From Gammaproteobacteria bacterium (lineage in GTDB: Bacteria; Pseudomonadota; Gammaproteobacteria; RBG-16-57-12): a stretch of 41,035 nucleotides of DNA. Shown in pieces: positions 27,860-39,374 of this stretch. The notes beneath the pieces are model-generated. The model did no database searches. It saw only the letters and a list, made by a program, of their open reading frames with translations, and had not been told where the DNA came from. Numbering within the stretch: position 1 is the first letter of the stretch; every line of letters begins with the position of its first letter. The stretch spans positions 1-41,035 of the forward strand of contig JAFLJP010000147.1 of assembly GCA_022712945.1 (NCBI GenBank), in the 5' to 3' direction. A program made the translations under genes and the position numbers.

Positions 27860-28824
27860 TGAATTCCCGTATAATTGGCACTGGTGGTTATCTTCCTGAG
27901 CGGGTGATGAGCAACCAAGATCTGGAAAAAATTGTTGAAACAACCGATGAGTGGATTGTTGAACGCACCGGTATTAAACAGCGTCACATTGCCGCAGAAG
28001 AGCAGAGCACGTGTGATCTGGCTGAACAGGCGGCACGGCAGGCGATAGATGCCGCCGGTATCGCAATTGACAGTATCGACATGATCATTGTCGCAACCAC
28101 TACCCCTGACCGAGTCTTTCCCAGTACCGCCTGCTTGCTCCAGCGGCGTCTCGGTATTCATGGTTGCCCCGCTTTTGATGTTCAGGCGGTCTGCACCGGG
28201 TTTATTTACGGCCTCTCAGTGGCTGATAAATTTATTAAAACAGGCGCTAGCAAAAGAGTATTGGTGGTCGGTGCAGAGACCATGTCGAGAATTGTTGACT
28301 GGAGTGATCGCACCACCTGTGTACTGTTTGGCGATGGTGCGGGAGCTGTGGTGCTTGAGGCAAGCGATCAGCCGGGCATCCTCTCCACACATATTCATGC
28401 GGATGGTCAATACAGTGAGCTACTGCATGTACCCGCCGGTGTCTCTTTTCACCACGCGGAGTTTAAGAGTGGAAAAATCGGCATTCAGATGCAGGGCAAT
28501 GAAGTGTTTAAAATGGCCGTCAATACGCTAGGGCGGATTGTTGATGAGACGCTACAGGAGAATGGTCTGGATAAGAGTGATATTGACTGGCTGGTTCCCC
28601 ACCAAGCGAATGAACGGATTATTAAGGCGACAGCTAAAAAGTTGCGTATGCCGATGGAACGAGTGGTGACCACAGTACAGACACACGGCAACACCTCAGC
28701 CGCATCGGTGCCGCTGGCGTTGAATGTAGCGGTAAGGGATGGTCGTATTCAGCGTGGTGAAACGCTGCTGCTTGAAGCCTTTGGTGGTGGCTTTACCTGG
28801 GGCTCAGCACTCATTAAGTATTAG
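27856..28824 (+). CDS. fabH: 3-oxoacyl-ACP synthase III
   Basis: FabH condenses acetyl-CoA with malonyl-ACP to start fatty-acid synthesis. The 322 residues carry the Cys-His-Asn triad: Cys113 in [10 protein letters not shown], His249 in PHQANERI and Asn279 in [16 protein letters not shown] near the N-terminus is also typical. Translation begins at one of two consecutive ATG codons (27856 or 27859) overlapping the plsX stop. fabD follows after 10 bp. Confidence 0.98.
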   Translation: MMNSRIIGTGGYLPERVMSNQDLEKIVETTDEWIVERTGIKQRHIAAEEQSTCDLAEQAARQAIDAAGIAIDSIDMIIVATTTPDRVFPSTACLLQRRLGIHGCPAFDVQAVCTGFIYGLSVADKFIKTGASKRVLVVGAETMSRIVDWSDRTTCVLFGDGAGAVVLEASDQPGILSTHIHADGQYSELLHVPAGVSFHHAEFKSGKIGIQMQGNEVFKMAVNTLGRIVDETLQENGLDKSDIDWLVPHQANERIIKATAKKLRMPMERVVTTVQTHGNTSAASVPLALNVAVRDGRIQRGETLLLEAFGGGFTWGSALIKY

Positions 28825-28834
28825 AAGGTAGATC

Positions 28835-29767
28835 ATGTCATTAGCATTTGTATTTCCGGGGCAAGGTTCCCAATCTGTCGGCATGCTGGCCGAATTGGCT
28901 GCCGCTCATCCAGTTGTTGAGGAGACCTTCTCCCAGGCTTCAACGGTGTTGGATTATGATTTGTGGCAGCTGATACAGACCGGGCCTGTTGATGCGCTGA
29001 ACCAAACCACCACCACGCAGCCCGCCATGTTGGCCGCCGGCGTGGTAACATGGCGGGTGTGGCAATCGCAAACTGATGTGATGCCGACCCTGCTGGCAGG
29101 GCACAGTCTGGGTGAGTACACCGCGTTAGTGTGTGCGGGTGTTATCGCATTTGAAGATGCGATTAAGCTGGTTGCAGAGCGTGGCCGTTTAATGCAAGAG
29201 GCGGTACCAACGGGCGAGGGTGCCATGGCAGCCATTTTAGGTTTGGCAGATGAGGTGGTCGTTGCCGTGTGTGCCCGTGCAGCCAATGGTGAGGTGGTCT
29301 CTGCGGTAAACTTTAACTCATCCGGCCAGGTGGTGATTGCCGGGCAAAAAAGTGCGGTGGAGCGAGCGGTGACGCTTGCGAAGGATGAGGGTGCCAAGCG
29401 TGCCCTATTGCTACCGGTGAGTGTGCCTTCTCACTGTTCATTGATGGCACCGGCGGCTGATCAATTGCGCCAACAGATGGTGGATATTGACTTCAGTGCA
29501 CCGATGATACCGGTGATCAATAATGTCGATGTTAAGATTGAGAATGACCCGGATGTGATTCGAGATGCTTTAGCGCGCCAACTCTACCAACCTGTTCGTT
29601 GGGTTGAGACGGTTGAAATGATGGCCGCGCAAGGTGTTGATCGCTTGGTTGAATGCGGCCCTGGCAAGGTGTTGGCCGGTTTAACGAAACGGATTAATAA
29701 ATCTATTTCAGCACAGGCTGTTTTTGATGTAGCAACATTACAAAAAGCATTGGCGCTAGCAGAGTAA
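28835..29767 (+). CDS. fabD: Malonyl-CoA:ACP transacylase
   Basis: FabD transfers malonyl from CoA to ACP. The 310 residues start with the family motif LAFVFPGQGSQSVGML. The catalytic Ser91 is in GHSLGEYTALV, and His near 199 is in SVPSHCSLMAPA. AAGGTAGATC precedes the ATG. fabG follows after 11 bp. Confidence 0.98.
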   Translation: MSLAFVFPGQGSQSVGMLAELAAAHPVVEETFSQASTVLDYDLWQLIQTGPVDALNQTTTTQPAMLAAGVVTWRVWQSQTDVMPTLLAGHSLGEYTALVCAGVIAFEDAIKLVAERGRLMQEAVPTGEGAMAAILGLADEVVVAVCARAANGEVVSAVNFNSSGQVVIAGQKSAVERAVTLAKDEGAKRALLLPVSVPSHCSLMAPAADQLRQQMVDIDFSAPMIPVINNVDVKIENDPDVIRDALARQLYQPVRWVETVEMMAAQGVDRLVECGPGKVLAGLTKRINKSISAQAVFDVATLQKALALAE

Positions 29768-29778
29768 GGAGAAAACTG

Positions 29779-30522
29779 ATGAACTTCGAAAATGAGATAG
29801 CGCTGGTGACCGGTGCCAGCCGTGGTATTGGCCAAGCGATTGCGTTGCAGCTGGGTCGTGCCGGGGCCACCGTTATTGGCACCGCCACCTCCGAGTCAGG
29901 TGCAAAAAATATAACCCACTACCTGCAGGAGAACGGCATAAAAGGTTGTGGTTTAGCGTTGAATGTTACCGATCAGGAGTCAGTTGATGCACTGTTTGCA
30001 CAAATGAAGAGTGATGTTGGTATGCCAACCATTCTGGTGAATAATGCCGGAATTACCCAGGATAATCTGCTGATGCGTATGAAAGCAGATGAGTGGGATG
30101 CGGTTTTGAATACCAACCTGAGCTCTATTTATCGTTTGAGTAAGGCTTGTATGCGTTCAATGATGAAAGCACGCAAAGGTCGCATCATCAGCATCACCTC
30201 CGTTGTGGGTGTGATGGGCAATGCCGGTCAGACAAACTACGCCGCATCCAAGGCCGGTGTGATCGGTTTTACCAAAGCATTGGCCCGTGAAGTGGGTAGT
30301 CGTGGCATTACCGTTAATGCAGTGGCGCCGGGTTTCATCGATACCGATATGACGCGAGCCTTGCCAGAAGAACAGCGTACCTCGTTGACCTCTCAAGTAC
30401 CTCTCAGCCGTTTTGGTGAGGCAAAAGAGATTGCAGCAACCGTTGCATTTCTTGCTTCAGAGGGCGCAGCTTACATTACCGGCGAAACAATTCATGTCAA
30501 TGGTGGCATGTACATGAGCTGA
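29779..30522 (+). CDS. fabG: 3-oxoacyl-ACP reductase
   Basis: FabG reduces 3-oxoacyl-ACP with NADPH in each elongation cycle. The 247-residue short-chain dehydrogenase has the TGASRGIG cofactor loop at residues 11-18, NNAGIT near 88, and the catalytic Ser141, Tyr154 and Lys158 (YAASK). TAAGGAG precedes the ATG. A weak hairpin (TTTGCT/AGCAAA, 30525-30543) follows the stop in the 102-bp gap before acpP. Confidence 0.98.
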   Translation: MNFENEIALVTGASRGIGQAIALQLGRAGATVIGTATSESGAKNITHYLQENGIKGCGLALNVTDQESVDALFAQMKSDVGMPTILVNNAGITQDNLLMRMKADEWDAVLNTNLSSIYRLSKACMRSMMKARKGRIISITSVVGVMGNAGQTNYAASKAGVIGFTKALAREVGSRGITVNAVAPGFIDTDMTRALPEEQRTSLTSQVPLSRFGEAKEIAATVAFLASEGAAYITGETIHVNGGMYMS

Positions 30523-30624
30523 TTTTTGCTATGATGCAGCAAATTTTGTGGTATCGTGCGGCGCTTTAAACTAAAATGCTCGCACGCAAAATTTCTATAT
30601 AAAACACTAGGGGAAATATTCATC

Positions 30625-30858
30625 ATGAGTACTATTGAAGATCGCGTCAAAAAGATCGTTATCGAGCAACTGGGTGTTAAAGAAGACGAAGTCACTCTGG
30701 AAGCCTCTTTCGTGGACGACCTTGGCGCCGATTCATTGGATACTGTTGAGTTGGTAATGGCTCTGGAAGAGGAGTTTGAAACCGAAATTCCTGATGAAAA
30801 TGCCGAAAAAATTACTACGGTTCAAGAGGCTGTCAACTACATTAACTCTAACGGTTAA
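30625..30858 (+). CDS. acpP: Acyl carrier protein
   Basis: AcpP carries the growing acyl chain on 4'-phosphopantetheine. The 77-residue acidic protein has the attachment site Ser37 in [18 protein letters not shown] precedes ATG 30625; the open frame extends upstream but that part is not conserved. The 102-bp gap upstream is AT-rich and probably holds an acpP promoter (a possible TAAAAT at 30578-30583), though no convincing -35 is seen. A terminator follows the gene. Confidence 0.98.
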   Translation: MSTIEDRVKKIVIEQLGVKEDEVTLEASFVDDLGADSLDTVELVMALEEEFETEIPDENAEKITTVQEAVNYINSNG

Positions 30859-30877
30859 TTAGTTTTTACTGCTTGTC

Positions 30878-30910
30878 AGAGGCCGCCCACATCTTGTGGT
30901 TGCGGCCTCT
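30878..30910 (+). terminator. Hairpin terminator or attenuator between acpP and fabF
   Basis: A perfect 9-bp outer stem (AGAGGCCGC and GCGGCCTCT) and a 5-bp inner stem (CCACA and TGTGG) with a TT bulge enclose a 3-nt loop. The following TCTATATCT is only partly T-rich, so termination may be incomplete. This would allow much higher acpP than fabF expression. Confidence 0.65.
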
Positions 30911-30946
30911 TCTATATCTGCGCTGCTAAAGTATGAGGGCAATCCA

Positions 30947-32188
30947 TTGGCAAAACGTCGTGTTGTGATAACCGGTTTAGGTTTGATTACACCAGTTGGA
31001 CTGAGTGTAAAAGAATCCTGGGGTAATATTCTGGAAGGCAAAAGTGGTATTGCACCGCTGGATGCATTCGATGTCAGTCAGTTTGCGACCCGTTTTGGCG
31101 GAGCTATTAAAAACTTTGATGTGACCGATTACATGTCAGCAAAAGAGGCCCGGAAAATGGACCCCTTTATTCATTATGGTATTGCGGCAGCAAAAGAGGC
31201 GATCGCAGATTCGGGCCTAGAAGTGACCGAAGAGAATGCCGACCGTATCGGTGTCGCCATGGGCTCTGGTATTGGTGGTCTTCCGGGTATTGAAAAGGGC
31301 CGTGTTGCCTATGATAAAGGCGGCCCTCGAAAAATTTCCCCGTTCTTTGTACCAAGCAATATTATCAACATGATCTCGGGCAACCTCTCGATCATGTACG
31401 GCATGAAAGGCCCCAACATTGCACTGGTCACCGCCTGTGCAACCGGTACTCACTCAATTGGTGATGCTGGGCGCATTATTGAATATGGTGATGCCGATGT
31501 GATGATTGCCGGTGGTGCTGAAATGGCCACCTCACCCTGTGGCTTGGGTGGTTTTGCGGCGGCGCGTGCACTCTCATCCCGCAATGATAACCCGGAAGCC
31601 GCCAGCCGCCCCTGGGATAAAGGGCGTGATGGATTTGTATTAGCAGACGGTGCCGGTGTGGTGGTACTGGAAGAGTATGAACACGCCAAAGCCCGTGGTG
31701 CCACAATCTATGCCGAGCTGACGGGTTATGGCATGAGTGGCGATGCCTACCACATGACGCTGCCCTCAAAAGGGGGCGAAGGTGCCAAGCGTTGCATGCA
31801 GGCAGCGATGCGCAATGGCGGTATCAACCCTGATCAGGTGGACTACATCAACGCCCACGGCACCTCGACCCCCGCCGGTGACGTGGCGGAGACCCAGGCG
31901 ACCAAGAGCGCCTTTGGTGATCACGCCTACAAGCTAGCGGTGAGCTCAACCAAATCGATGATCGGCCACGCACTCGGTGCCGCCGGTGGTATTGAGGTGG
32001 TGTTCAGCGCGCTGGCAATTCGTGATCAGGTGGCACCACCCACCATCAATCTGGATGATCCCGATGAAAATTGTGATCTGGATTATGTGCCACACACCGC
32101 CCGTGAGATGAAAATAGATGTTGTTATGTCTAACTCATTTGGTTTTGGTGGAACTAACGGTACGTTGATCTTTAGTAAACTGAAGTAA
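30947..32188 (+). CDS. fabF: 3-oxoacyl-ACP synthase II
   Basis: FabF elongates acyl-ACP with malonyl-ACP. TTG 30947 with AGGG 8 bp upstream gives [18 protein letters not shown] and exactly 413 residues, the length of E. coli FabF. The longer open frame to 30896 would begin in the terminator hairpin and is rejected. Catalytic Cys164 is in [10 protein letters not shown], and the two histidines lie in [11 protein letters not shown] and [12 protein letters not shown]. It ends the fab cluster; a 220-bp gap with a miniature element separates it from pabB. Confidence 0.97.
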   Translation: MAKRRVVITGLGLITPVGLSVKESWGNILEGKSGIAPLDAFDVSQFATRFGGAIKNFDVTDYMSAKEARKMDPFIHYGIAAAKEAIADSGLEVTEENADRIGVAMGSGIGGLPGIEKGRVAYDKGGPRKISPFFVPSNIINMISGNLSIMYGMKGPNIALVTACATGTHSIGDAGRIIEYGDADVMIAGGAEMATSPCGLGGFAAARALSSRNDNPEAASRPWDKGRDGFVLADGAGVVVLEEYEHAKARGATIYAELTGYGMSGDAYHMTLPSKGGEGAKRCMQAAMRNGGINPDQVDYINAHGTSTPAGDVAETQATKSAFGDHAYKLAVSSTKSMIGHALGAAGGIEVVFSALAIRDQVAPPTINLDDPDENCDLDYVPHTAREMKIDVVMSNSFGFGGTNGTLIFSKLK

Positions 32189-32324
32189 ATAAACATGTAA
32201 CGGTTCAGGTTGCCTCTGAAATCCGTCAGTTCAAGGCAAAAAATGTGAGTTTGCATGGGTAAATGATCATTTTTTAACGTGGAAATGGCGAGTTTCAGGG
32301 CTGAGATGAATAGTTGCGTTGCTT

Positions 32325-32384
32325 AGGGATAGGGTGAATAAAAATTCGGCGTAATAACGGTACGTTAACTTCTTCTACATCCCT
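32325..32384. mobile_element. Half-length miniature element, AGGGATGTAG family copy 2
   Basis: Read on the minus strand, these 60 bp follow the left half of the element at 12441-12555 (AGGGATGTAG, GAAGTTAACGTACCGTTAT, ATTCGGCG) up to the central palindrome, where they stop at TATCCCT. The ends are AGGGAT and ATCCCT. The 136 bp before it (32189-32324), between fabF and the element, hold no gene, promoter or hairpin that I can support. Confidence 0.6.
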
Positions 32385-32408
32385 AAGCCCCTTCAATGTA
32401 GTGCGAAT

Positions 32409-33776
32409 ATGACCCAGCCTGAAACCACACAAAATAGCTCGGTCATTCGCACTTTTGATCTACAGCCTGATCTGGCAATCTTCGCGCACCACAACGCCCA
32501 GCGCTACCCCTTCCTATTGCAAAGTGTTGCCCATGGTACTGCGATTGCCCGTTTTGATATTCTATTTGCTTTCCCCGGCGACACACTACAGCTCTCAACG
32601 CTGGCGCAAGGGGGCGATTTTCTGAGAGAATTTGATCAGCTTTTTGCCGCAAAAAAGTGCTTGGATGACGTCACCAAGGGTGAGCTCCCCTTTTACGGTG
32701 GCTGGTTTCTCTATCTGGGTTATGAACTAGCCCAACAAATTGAACCCACACTTGAATTGCCCGACTCCAAAGGGGAACTGCCGGTTGCGTTTGCCACGCG
32801 CTGCCCGGCGGCGATGATTTTCGATCACCAAACACAACAGCTGTCACTGGTGGTGGAAGAGGGTCATTCAGCGCAGCTGGACGCAATGGAAAAAGATCTT
32901 TCACAGTTCACCTCGCCCCTGCCAGCGTTAGCGCTGCATATTGGTGAAATCAGTGAAGATGAGCCGGGTGATTACACCGAGGGCGTTGCCCGGATTAAAC
33001 AGTACATTATCGATGGTGATATTTTTCAAGTGAACCTCTCCCGGGCCTGGCGTGCCCAGTTGTCTGATAATCAACAGGCGCTGCCGATGGCATTATACCA
33101 GCGCCTTCGCCAGAGTAATCCCGCACCCTTTTCAGCGTTGATTTATTATGGCAATCAAGCCATTATCAGCTCCTCACCGGAACGCTTGGTCAAGGTTGAA
33201 AACGGGGTGGTGGAGGCACGACCGATTGCCGGAACTCGTCCTCGTGGTGAGGGTGCCATATCCGACGAAGAGAAGAGGGCGGAACTGATCAGTCATCCCA
33301 AGGAGCGGGCCGAGCATATTATGTTGATTGATCTGGAGCGCAATGATTTGGGGCGTATTGCAAAACCCGGCAGTATTGAGGTGGACGAACTGATGATCCT
33401 GGAGAGCTACGCCCATGTACACCACATCGTCTCCAATGTGCGAGGCAAACTGCGCGATGGAGTGACTCCGGGTGAAGTGATTCGGGCGGTTTTTCCCGGT
33501 GGTACCATCACCGGTTGTCCAAAAGTACGCTGTATGGATATTATTGCTGAATTGGAACAGAGCGCCCGGGGGCCGTATACCGGCTCGCTGGGGTATATTA
33601 ATCGCGATGGCAGTATGGATTTGAATATTCTGATTCGCACCCTGCATTTAGATGGTAACCACGTCACCCTGCGTGCCGGTGCGGGCATTGTGCATGACTC
33701 CGATCCTGAATCTGAGCTGCAAGAGAGCCGAAGCAAGGCCCGGGGACTATTGCTGGCACTCGGTGCTGAGGGGTGA
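32409..33776 (+). CDS. pabB: Aminodeoxychorismate synthase component I, PIAGT type
   Basis: PabB aminates chorismate to 4-amino-4-deoxychorismate with ammonia from PabA, on the path to p-aminobenzoate and folate. The 455-residue chorismate-binding enzyme has DGDIFQVNLSR near 203, HIMLIDLERNDLGR near 302 and FPGGTITGCPK near 360. The active-site motif is PIAGT at residues 272-276, as in anthranilate synthase, not the PIKGT of E. coli PabB. PabB enzymes with PIAGT are known, and the pabC overlap favours PabB over TrpE. pabA is not in the window. Confidence 0.88.
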   Translation: MTQPETTQNSSVIRTFDLQPDLAIFAHHNAQRYPFLLQSVAHGTAIARFDILFAFPGDTLQLSTLAQGGDFLREFDQLFAAKKCLDDVTKGELPFYGGWFLYLGYELAQQIEPTLELPDSKGELPVAFATRCPAAMIFDHQTQQLSLVVEEGHSAQLDAMEKDLSQFTSPLPALALHIGEISEDEPGDYTEGVARIKQYIIDGDIFQVNLSRAWRAQLSDNQQALPMALYQRLRQSNPAPFSALIYYGNQAIISSSPERLVKVENGVVEARPIAGTRPRGEGAISDEEKRAELISHPKERAEHIMLIDLERNDLGRIAKPGSIEVDELMILESYAHVHHIVSNVRGKLRDGVTPGEVIRAVFPGGTITGCPKVRCMDIIAELEQSARGPYTGSLGYINRDGSMDLNILIRTLHLDGNHVTLRAGAGIVHDSDPESELQESRSKARGLLLALGAEG

Positions 33777-34578
33777 TGCGGGTTAATGGTGAAATCACCG
33801 ATCGCATTAGTGCTCTTGATCGAGGTCTGCTGTATGGCGATGGGCTGTTTGAAACGCTGGCAATTGTCGAGGGCGAGCCGCAGCACTGGTCCCGCCACAT
33901 GGTGCGCCTGACCCAAGGCTGCCAGCGCCTGAAGATAACCGCTCCGGATGTTGAAAAACTGCTTGATGAAGTGCGCGCCTGTTGTGCCGGAAAAACATCC
34001 GCGGTGGCGAAAATTATTATCACACGAGGGCAGGGTGGGCGTGGTTATAATCCGGTCGACACCACACCAACTCATATTACACAGTGCATCCCCTGGCCCG
34101 AGTTTCCACTTGAAAACAGTGAGCAAGGGATTGTTGCGCGGGTCTGTGATCTACGCCTAGCCTCCCAGCCACTGCTGGCCGGGTTGAAACATCTGAATCG
34201 CTTAGAGAGTGTACTGGCTCGCGCAGAGTGGACGGATCACGCCATTGCAGAGGGGTTGCTGCGGGATAACCAGGGGCACTATATTGAAGGCACCATGAGT
34301 AATCTGTTTATCATCAAATCAGGCCAACTGTTTACCGATCCGCTACAGCAGTGTGGTGTTGCCGGTATTATGCGTGACATCGTGATGGCGCTGGCAGAAC
34401 AGCGGGGTATTCGCTGTTTTTTGCGCACCATCGATGAGCCGCAACTTAAAGAGGCCGATGAGCTGTTTATCTGTAACAGCCTGATTAATATCTGGCCGAT
34501 TCGTTGTGTGATTGACCGGGGTGAATACCCGGTTGGCCCGCTCACCCGGCAGTTGCAACAAGCGATTAAGGTGATCTG

Positions 34579-34579
<1 letters not shown>
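33776..34579 (+). CDS. pabC: Aminodeoxychorismate lyase
   Basis: PabC releases pyruvate from aminodeoxychorismate, giving p-aminobenzoate, with pyridoxal phosphate (fold type IV). ATG 33776 in a TGATG junction with pabB gives 267 residues; GTG 33773 is one codon further up. RGLLYGDGLFETL near the start, LKHLNRLESVLAR with the PLP lysine near residue 138, and EGTMSNLFI are conserved. It overlaps mltG by 1 nt (TGATG). Confidence 0.95.
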
Positions 34580-37245
<2,666 letters not shown>

Positions 37246-37249
37246 TACG

Positions 37250-37615
37250 GTGTCAGACCAATCCACCGCACCACCACTCAGACAGGGTGGCATCTTAGCC
37301 CTTACCATTCGTGACAAAGGGGCACTCTATTCAGCCTACATGTCGTTTATCAAAAACGGCGGCATCTTCGTGCCAACCAACAAAAGCTACCAGTTGGGTG
37401 AAGAGGTTTTCATGCTGATGACCCTGATGGATGAAAAAGAGAAAATCCCGGTGGCCGGGCGAGTGGTCTGGGTCACCCCAAAGGGAGCCCAGGGCAATCG
37501 CCTTGCGGGCATCGGCATTCAATTCAGTGACCAGGACGGTGGTGCAGTGCGTAACAAAATAGAGACCTACCTTGCCGGGGTACTGCAATCAGACCGTGTA
37601 ACCTACACCATCTAA
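37250..37615 (+). CDS. pilZ: PilZ domain protein, type IV pilus biogenesis
   Basis: A 121-residue single-domain PilZ protein. Start GTG 37250 has AGGAG 8 bp upstream; the open frame further up overlaps holB. The sequence YSAYMSFIKNGGIFVPTNKS and AGRVVWVTPKGAQGNRLAGIGIQF matches Pseudomonas PilZ, which is needed for type IV pili. The N-terminal RxxxR motif for cyclic di-GMP is not evident, as in that protein. Its place after holB is conserved, and with fimV it supports a piliated ancestor. Confidence 0.92.
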   Translation: MSDQSTAPPLRQGGILALTIRDKGALYSAYMSFIKNGGIFVPTNKSYQLGEEVFMLMTLMDEKEKIPVAGRVVWVTPKGAQGNRLAGIGIQFSDQDGGAVRNKIETYLAGVLQSDRVTYTI

Positions 37616-37645
37616 CCCTCATTTATTATTTCAAAGTAGCCCCCT

Positions 37646-38446
37646 ATGAAACCGCTGTTGATTGATTCACACTGCCACCTTGATCGCCTCGATTTAAGTC
37701 AATACCCCGAAGGTCTTGATGGCGCACTTGCCGCCGCCGCTGACAAAGGGGTAGGCCACTTCCTAAACGTTGCGATTAATCTGGAAAGCTACCCGGTTCT
37801 TCGTGATATGGCAGAGCGCCACGATGAAATCTCCCTCTCCGTGGGAGTACATCCTAATGAGACCGAAGGGGTCGACCCCACGGTAGAGCAATTAGTGAGC
37901 GAAGCAGAGCACCCCAAAGTGGTGGCCATCGGTGAAACCGGGCTCGACTTCTTTCGAACCGAAGGAGACCAACGCTGGCAGCGAGATCGTTTTCGCAACC
38001 ACATCGCCGCCGCCAAAGAGAGCAAAAAACCGCTGATCATTCACATGCGCGAAGCGACCGAAGCCACACTGCAACTAATGCAACAGGAAAATGCCCAGGA
38101 TGTCGGTGGTGTGATGCACTGCTTCGTTGAAGATTGGGAAATTGCCCAACGGGTATTGGAGATGGGCTTTTATATCTCATTCTCAGGCATCGTCACCTTC
38201 AAAAGCGCCAAAAAACTACAGCAAGTCGCCCGAAATATTCCCCTAGAATCGATGCTGATAGAGACCGACTCCCCCTACCTCGCCCCCGTCCCTTTCCGAG
38301 GCAAACCCAACCAACCCGCCTACCTCTCATATGTCGCGCAATTTGTAGCCGATCAACGTGAAATATCACTTGAAACACTGGGGCAGGCGACCAGCAATAA
38401 CTTTTTTAACCTCTTTAAAAATGCCCAATCCTCGTTGCGGGGTTAG
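37646..38446 (+). CDS. tatD: TatD family metal-dependent deoxyribonuclease
   Basis: A 266-residue TIM-barrel metallo-hydrolase, the YcfH-type member that follows holB in gammaproteobacteria. Metal ligands are visible: DSHCHLDRLDL at 7-17, GETGLDFF near 95, IHMREA near 131, MHCFVEDWE near 156 and ETDSPYLAP near 206. The substrate is DNA or a related phosphodiester by family knowledge. The 97-bp gap to the convergent peptidase gene holds no clear terminator. Confidence 0.94.
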   Translation: MKPLLIDSHCHLDRLDLSQYPEGLDGALAAAADKGVGHFLNVAINLESYPVLRDMAERHDEISLSVGVHPNETEGVDPTVEQLVSEAEHPKVVAIGETGLDFFRTEGDQRWQRDRFRNHIAAAKESKKPLIIHMREATEATLQLMQQENAQDVGGVMHCFVEDWEIAQRVLEMGFYISFSGIVTFKSAKKLQQVARNIPLESMLIETDSPYLAPVPFRGKPNQPAYLSYVAQFVADQREISLETLGQATSNNFFNLFKNAQSSLRG

Positions 38447-38543
38447 CGCCCATCTGCAGTAGCTTGATTTACCCGCAGCTCCCCTCTTGAGATAGAGAAA
38501 AATTTCTGCGTCATAATCGCATAAGTTATTCCGTGCTCGTTCC

Positions 38544-39374
38544 TTATTGCAGTCTCTGAAGTGCCGGGCTGAGCAGGGCGGGGTTGATGCGAGCATCGTT
38601 CAGGCTGACTCCCCAGTGCAGGTGCGGGCCGGTAGAGCGCCCGGTGGTGCCGACGGTGCCGAGTTGATCTCCTTGTGTTACTTTTTCTCCCTCCTGAACC
38701 GTTATTTCATTCATATGGCAATACATGGTGATCAACCCCTGCCCGTGATCGACAAAAACGGTGTTGCCATTAAAAAAGTATTCGCCGTGACGGGTAACAA
38801 TGCCATCTGCGGGTGAGCGTATCGGGGTGCCTTCGGCGGCGGCGATGTCGGTACCGCTGTGTGGTTTGCGGGGTTGTTGGTTGAAGTAACGTTGCAGGCC
38901 AAAGGGGCTGCTGAGGCGACCTTGTACCGGAAGGGCGAGTTCGGGCAGTGTGGGTTCGCTATCACGCCAGGCGCGTAGCGCGGCCTTGATCTGTGCGCTC
39001 TCTTTGCCGATGCGATCCATATCGAGCGTGTTGGGATTAACGTGTCGCTTGTTCTTGAGCGTAATGTACTGCGATTCATATTCCATTTTTTCAATATTAA
39101 AAGCGATCTGTTGCTCACCCTTGGCGTTGGTCAGGTGGTGGGTTCCGGGTTTGAGCGTTAGCGGCAGCCCAACCACTGCCTGCCATTTCCCCGGCTGTTT
39201 AATGGTCATCACACGGCGTTTCTGAAAGTAGACTTCGGGTGGTTGAGTCTGATCGGGCAGATCAATCAACAGGAGGCCGCCGGGCACTGCGGCCTGTTGT
39301 GGCGTGAAGCTGGCGAGGGTGGGTGACGCAAGGGCCATGAGTGGCAGAAAGAGATAGCCGATTATTCTAATCAT
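38544..39374 (-). CDS. Periplasmic M23-family peptidoglycan endopeptidase
   Basis: A 276-residue LytM-type zinc endopeptidase predicted to cut peptide cross-links in the cell wall. ATG 39374 gives a signal peptide (IIGYLFLPLMALASPTLA). An N-terminal beta-rich domain precedes the M23 domain from about residue 165. The metal and catalytic residues are intact: HSGTD, CHMNEI and GPHLHWGVS. The start overlaps the end of xseA by 8 nt, so the two are co-transcribed. An open frame extends 8 codons further up into xseA, but no signal peptide would then be at the N-terminus. Confidence 0.92.
   Translation of the reverse strand: MIRIIGYLFLPLMALASPTLASFTPQQAAVPGGLLLIDLPDQTQPPEVYFQKRRVMTIKQPGKWQAVVGLPLTLKPGTHHLTNAKGEQQIAFNIEKMEYESQYITLKNKRHVNPNTLDMDRIGKESAQIKAALRAWRDSEPTLPELALPVQGRLSSPFGLQRYFNQQPRKPHSGTDIAAAEGTPIRSPADGIVTRHGEYFFNGNTVFVDHGQGLITMYCHMNEITVQEGEKVTQGDQLGTVGTTGRSTGPHLHWGVSLNDARINPALLSPALQRLQ

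Noticed and set aside
30555..30587. Regulatory hairpin upstream of acpP (CGTGCG and CGCACG)
   Set aside because: The stem is only 6 bp with a long loop and could be chance.
33407..34126. Long antisense reading frame of 239 codons opposite pabB/pabC
   Set aside because: Both sense genes are well-matched enzymes. The antisense frame has no ribosome-binding site or recognisable domain and follows from codon bias.
38447..38543. Terminator or small RNA between tatD and the M23 peptidase gene
   Set aside because: No stem with a T-run is convincing; only a 4-bp TGCG/CGCA repeat near 38507-38521 was found.
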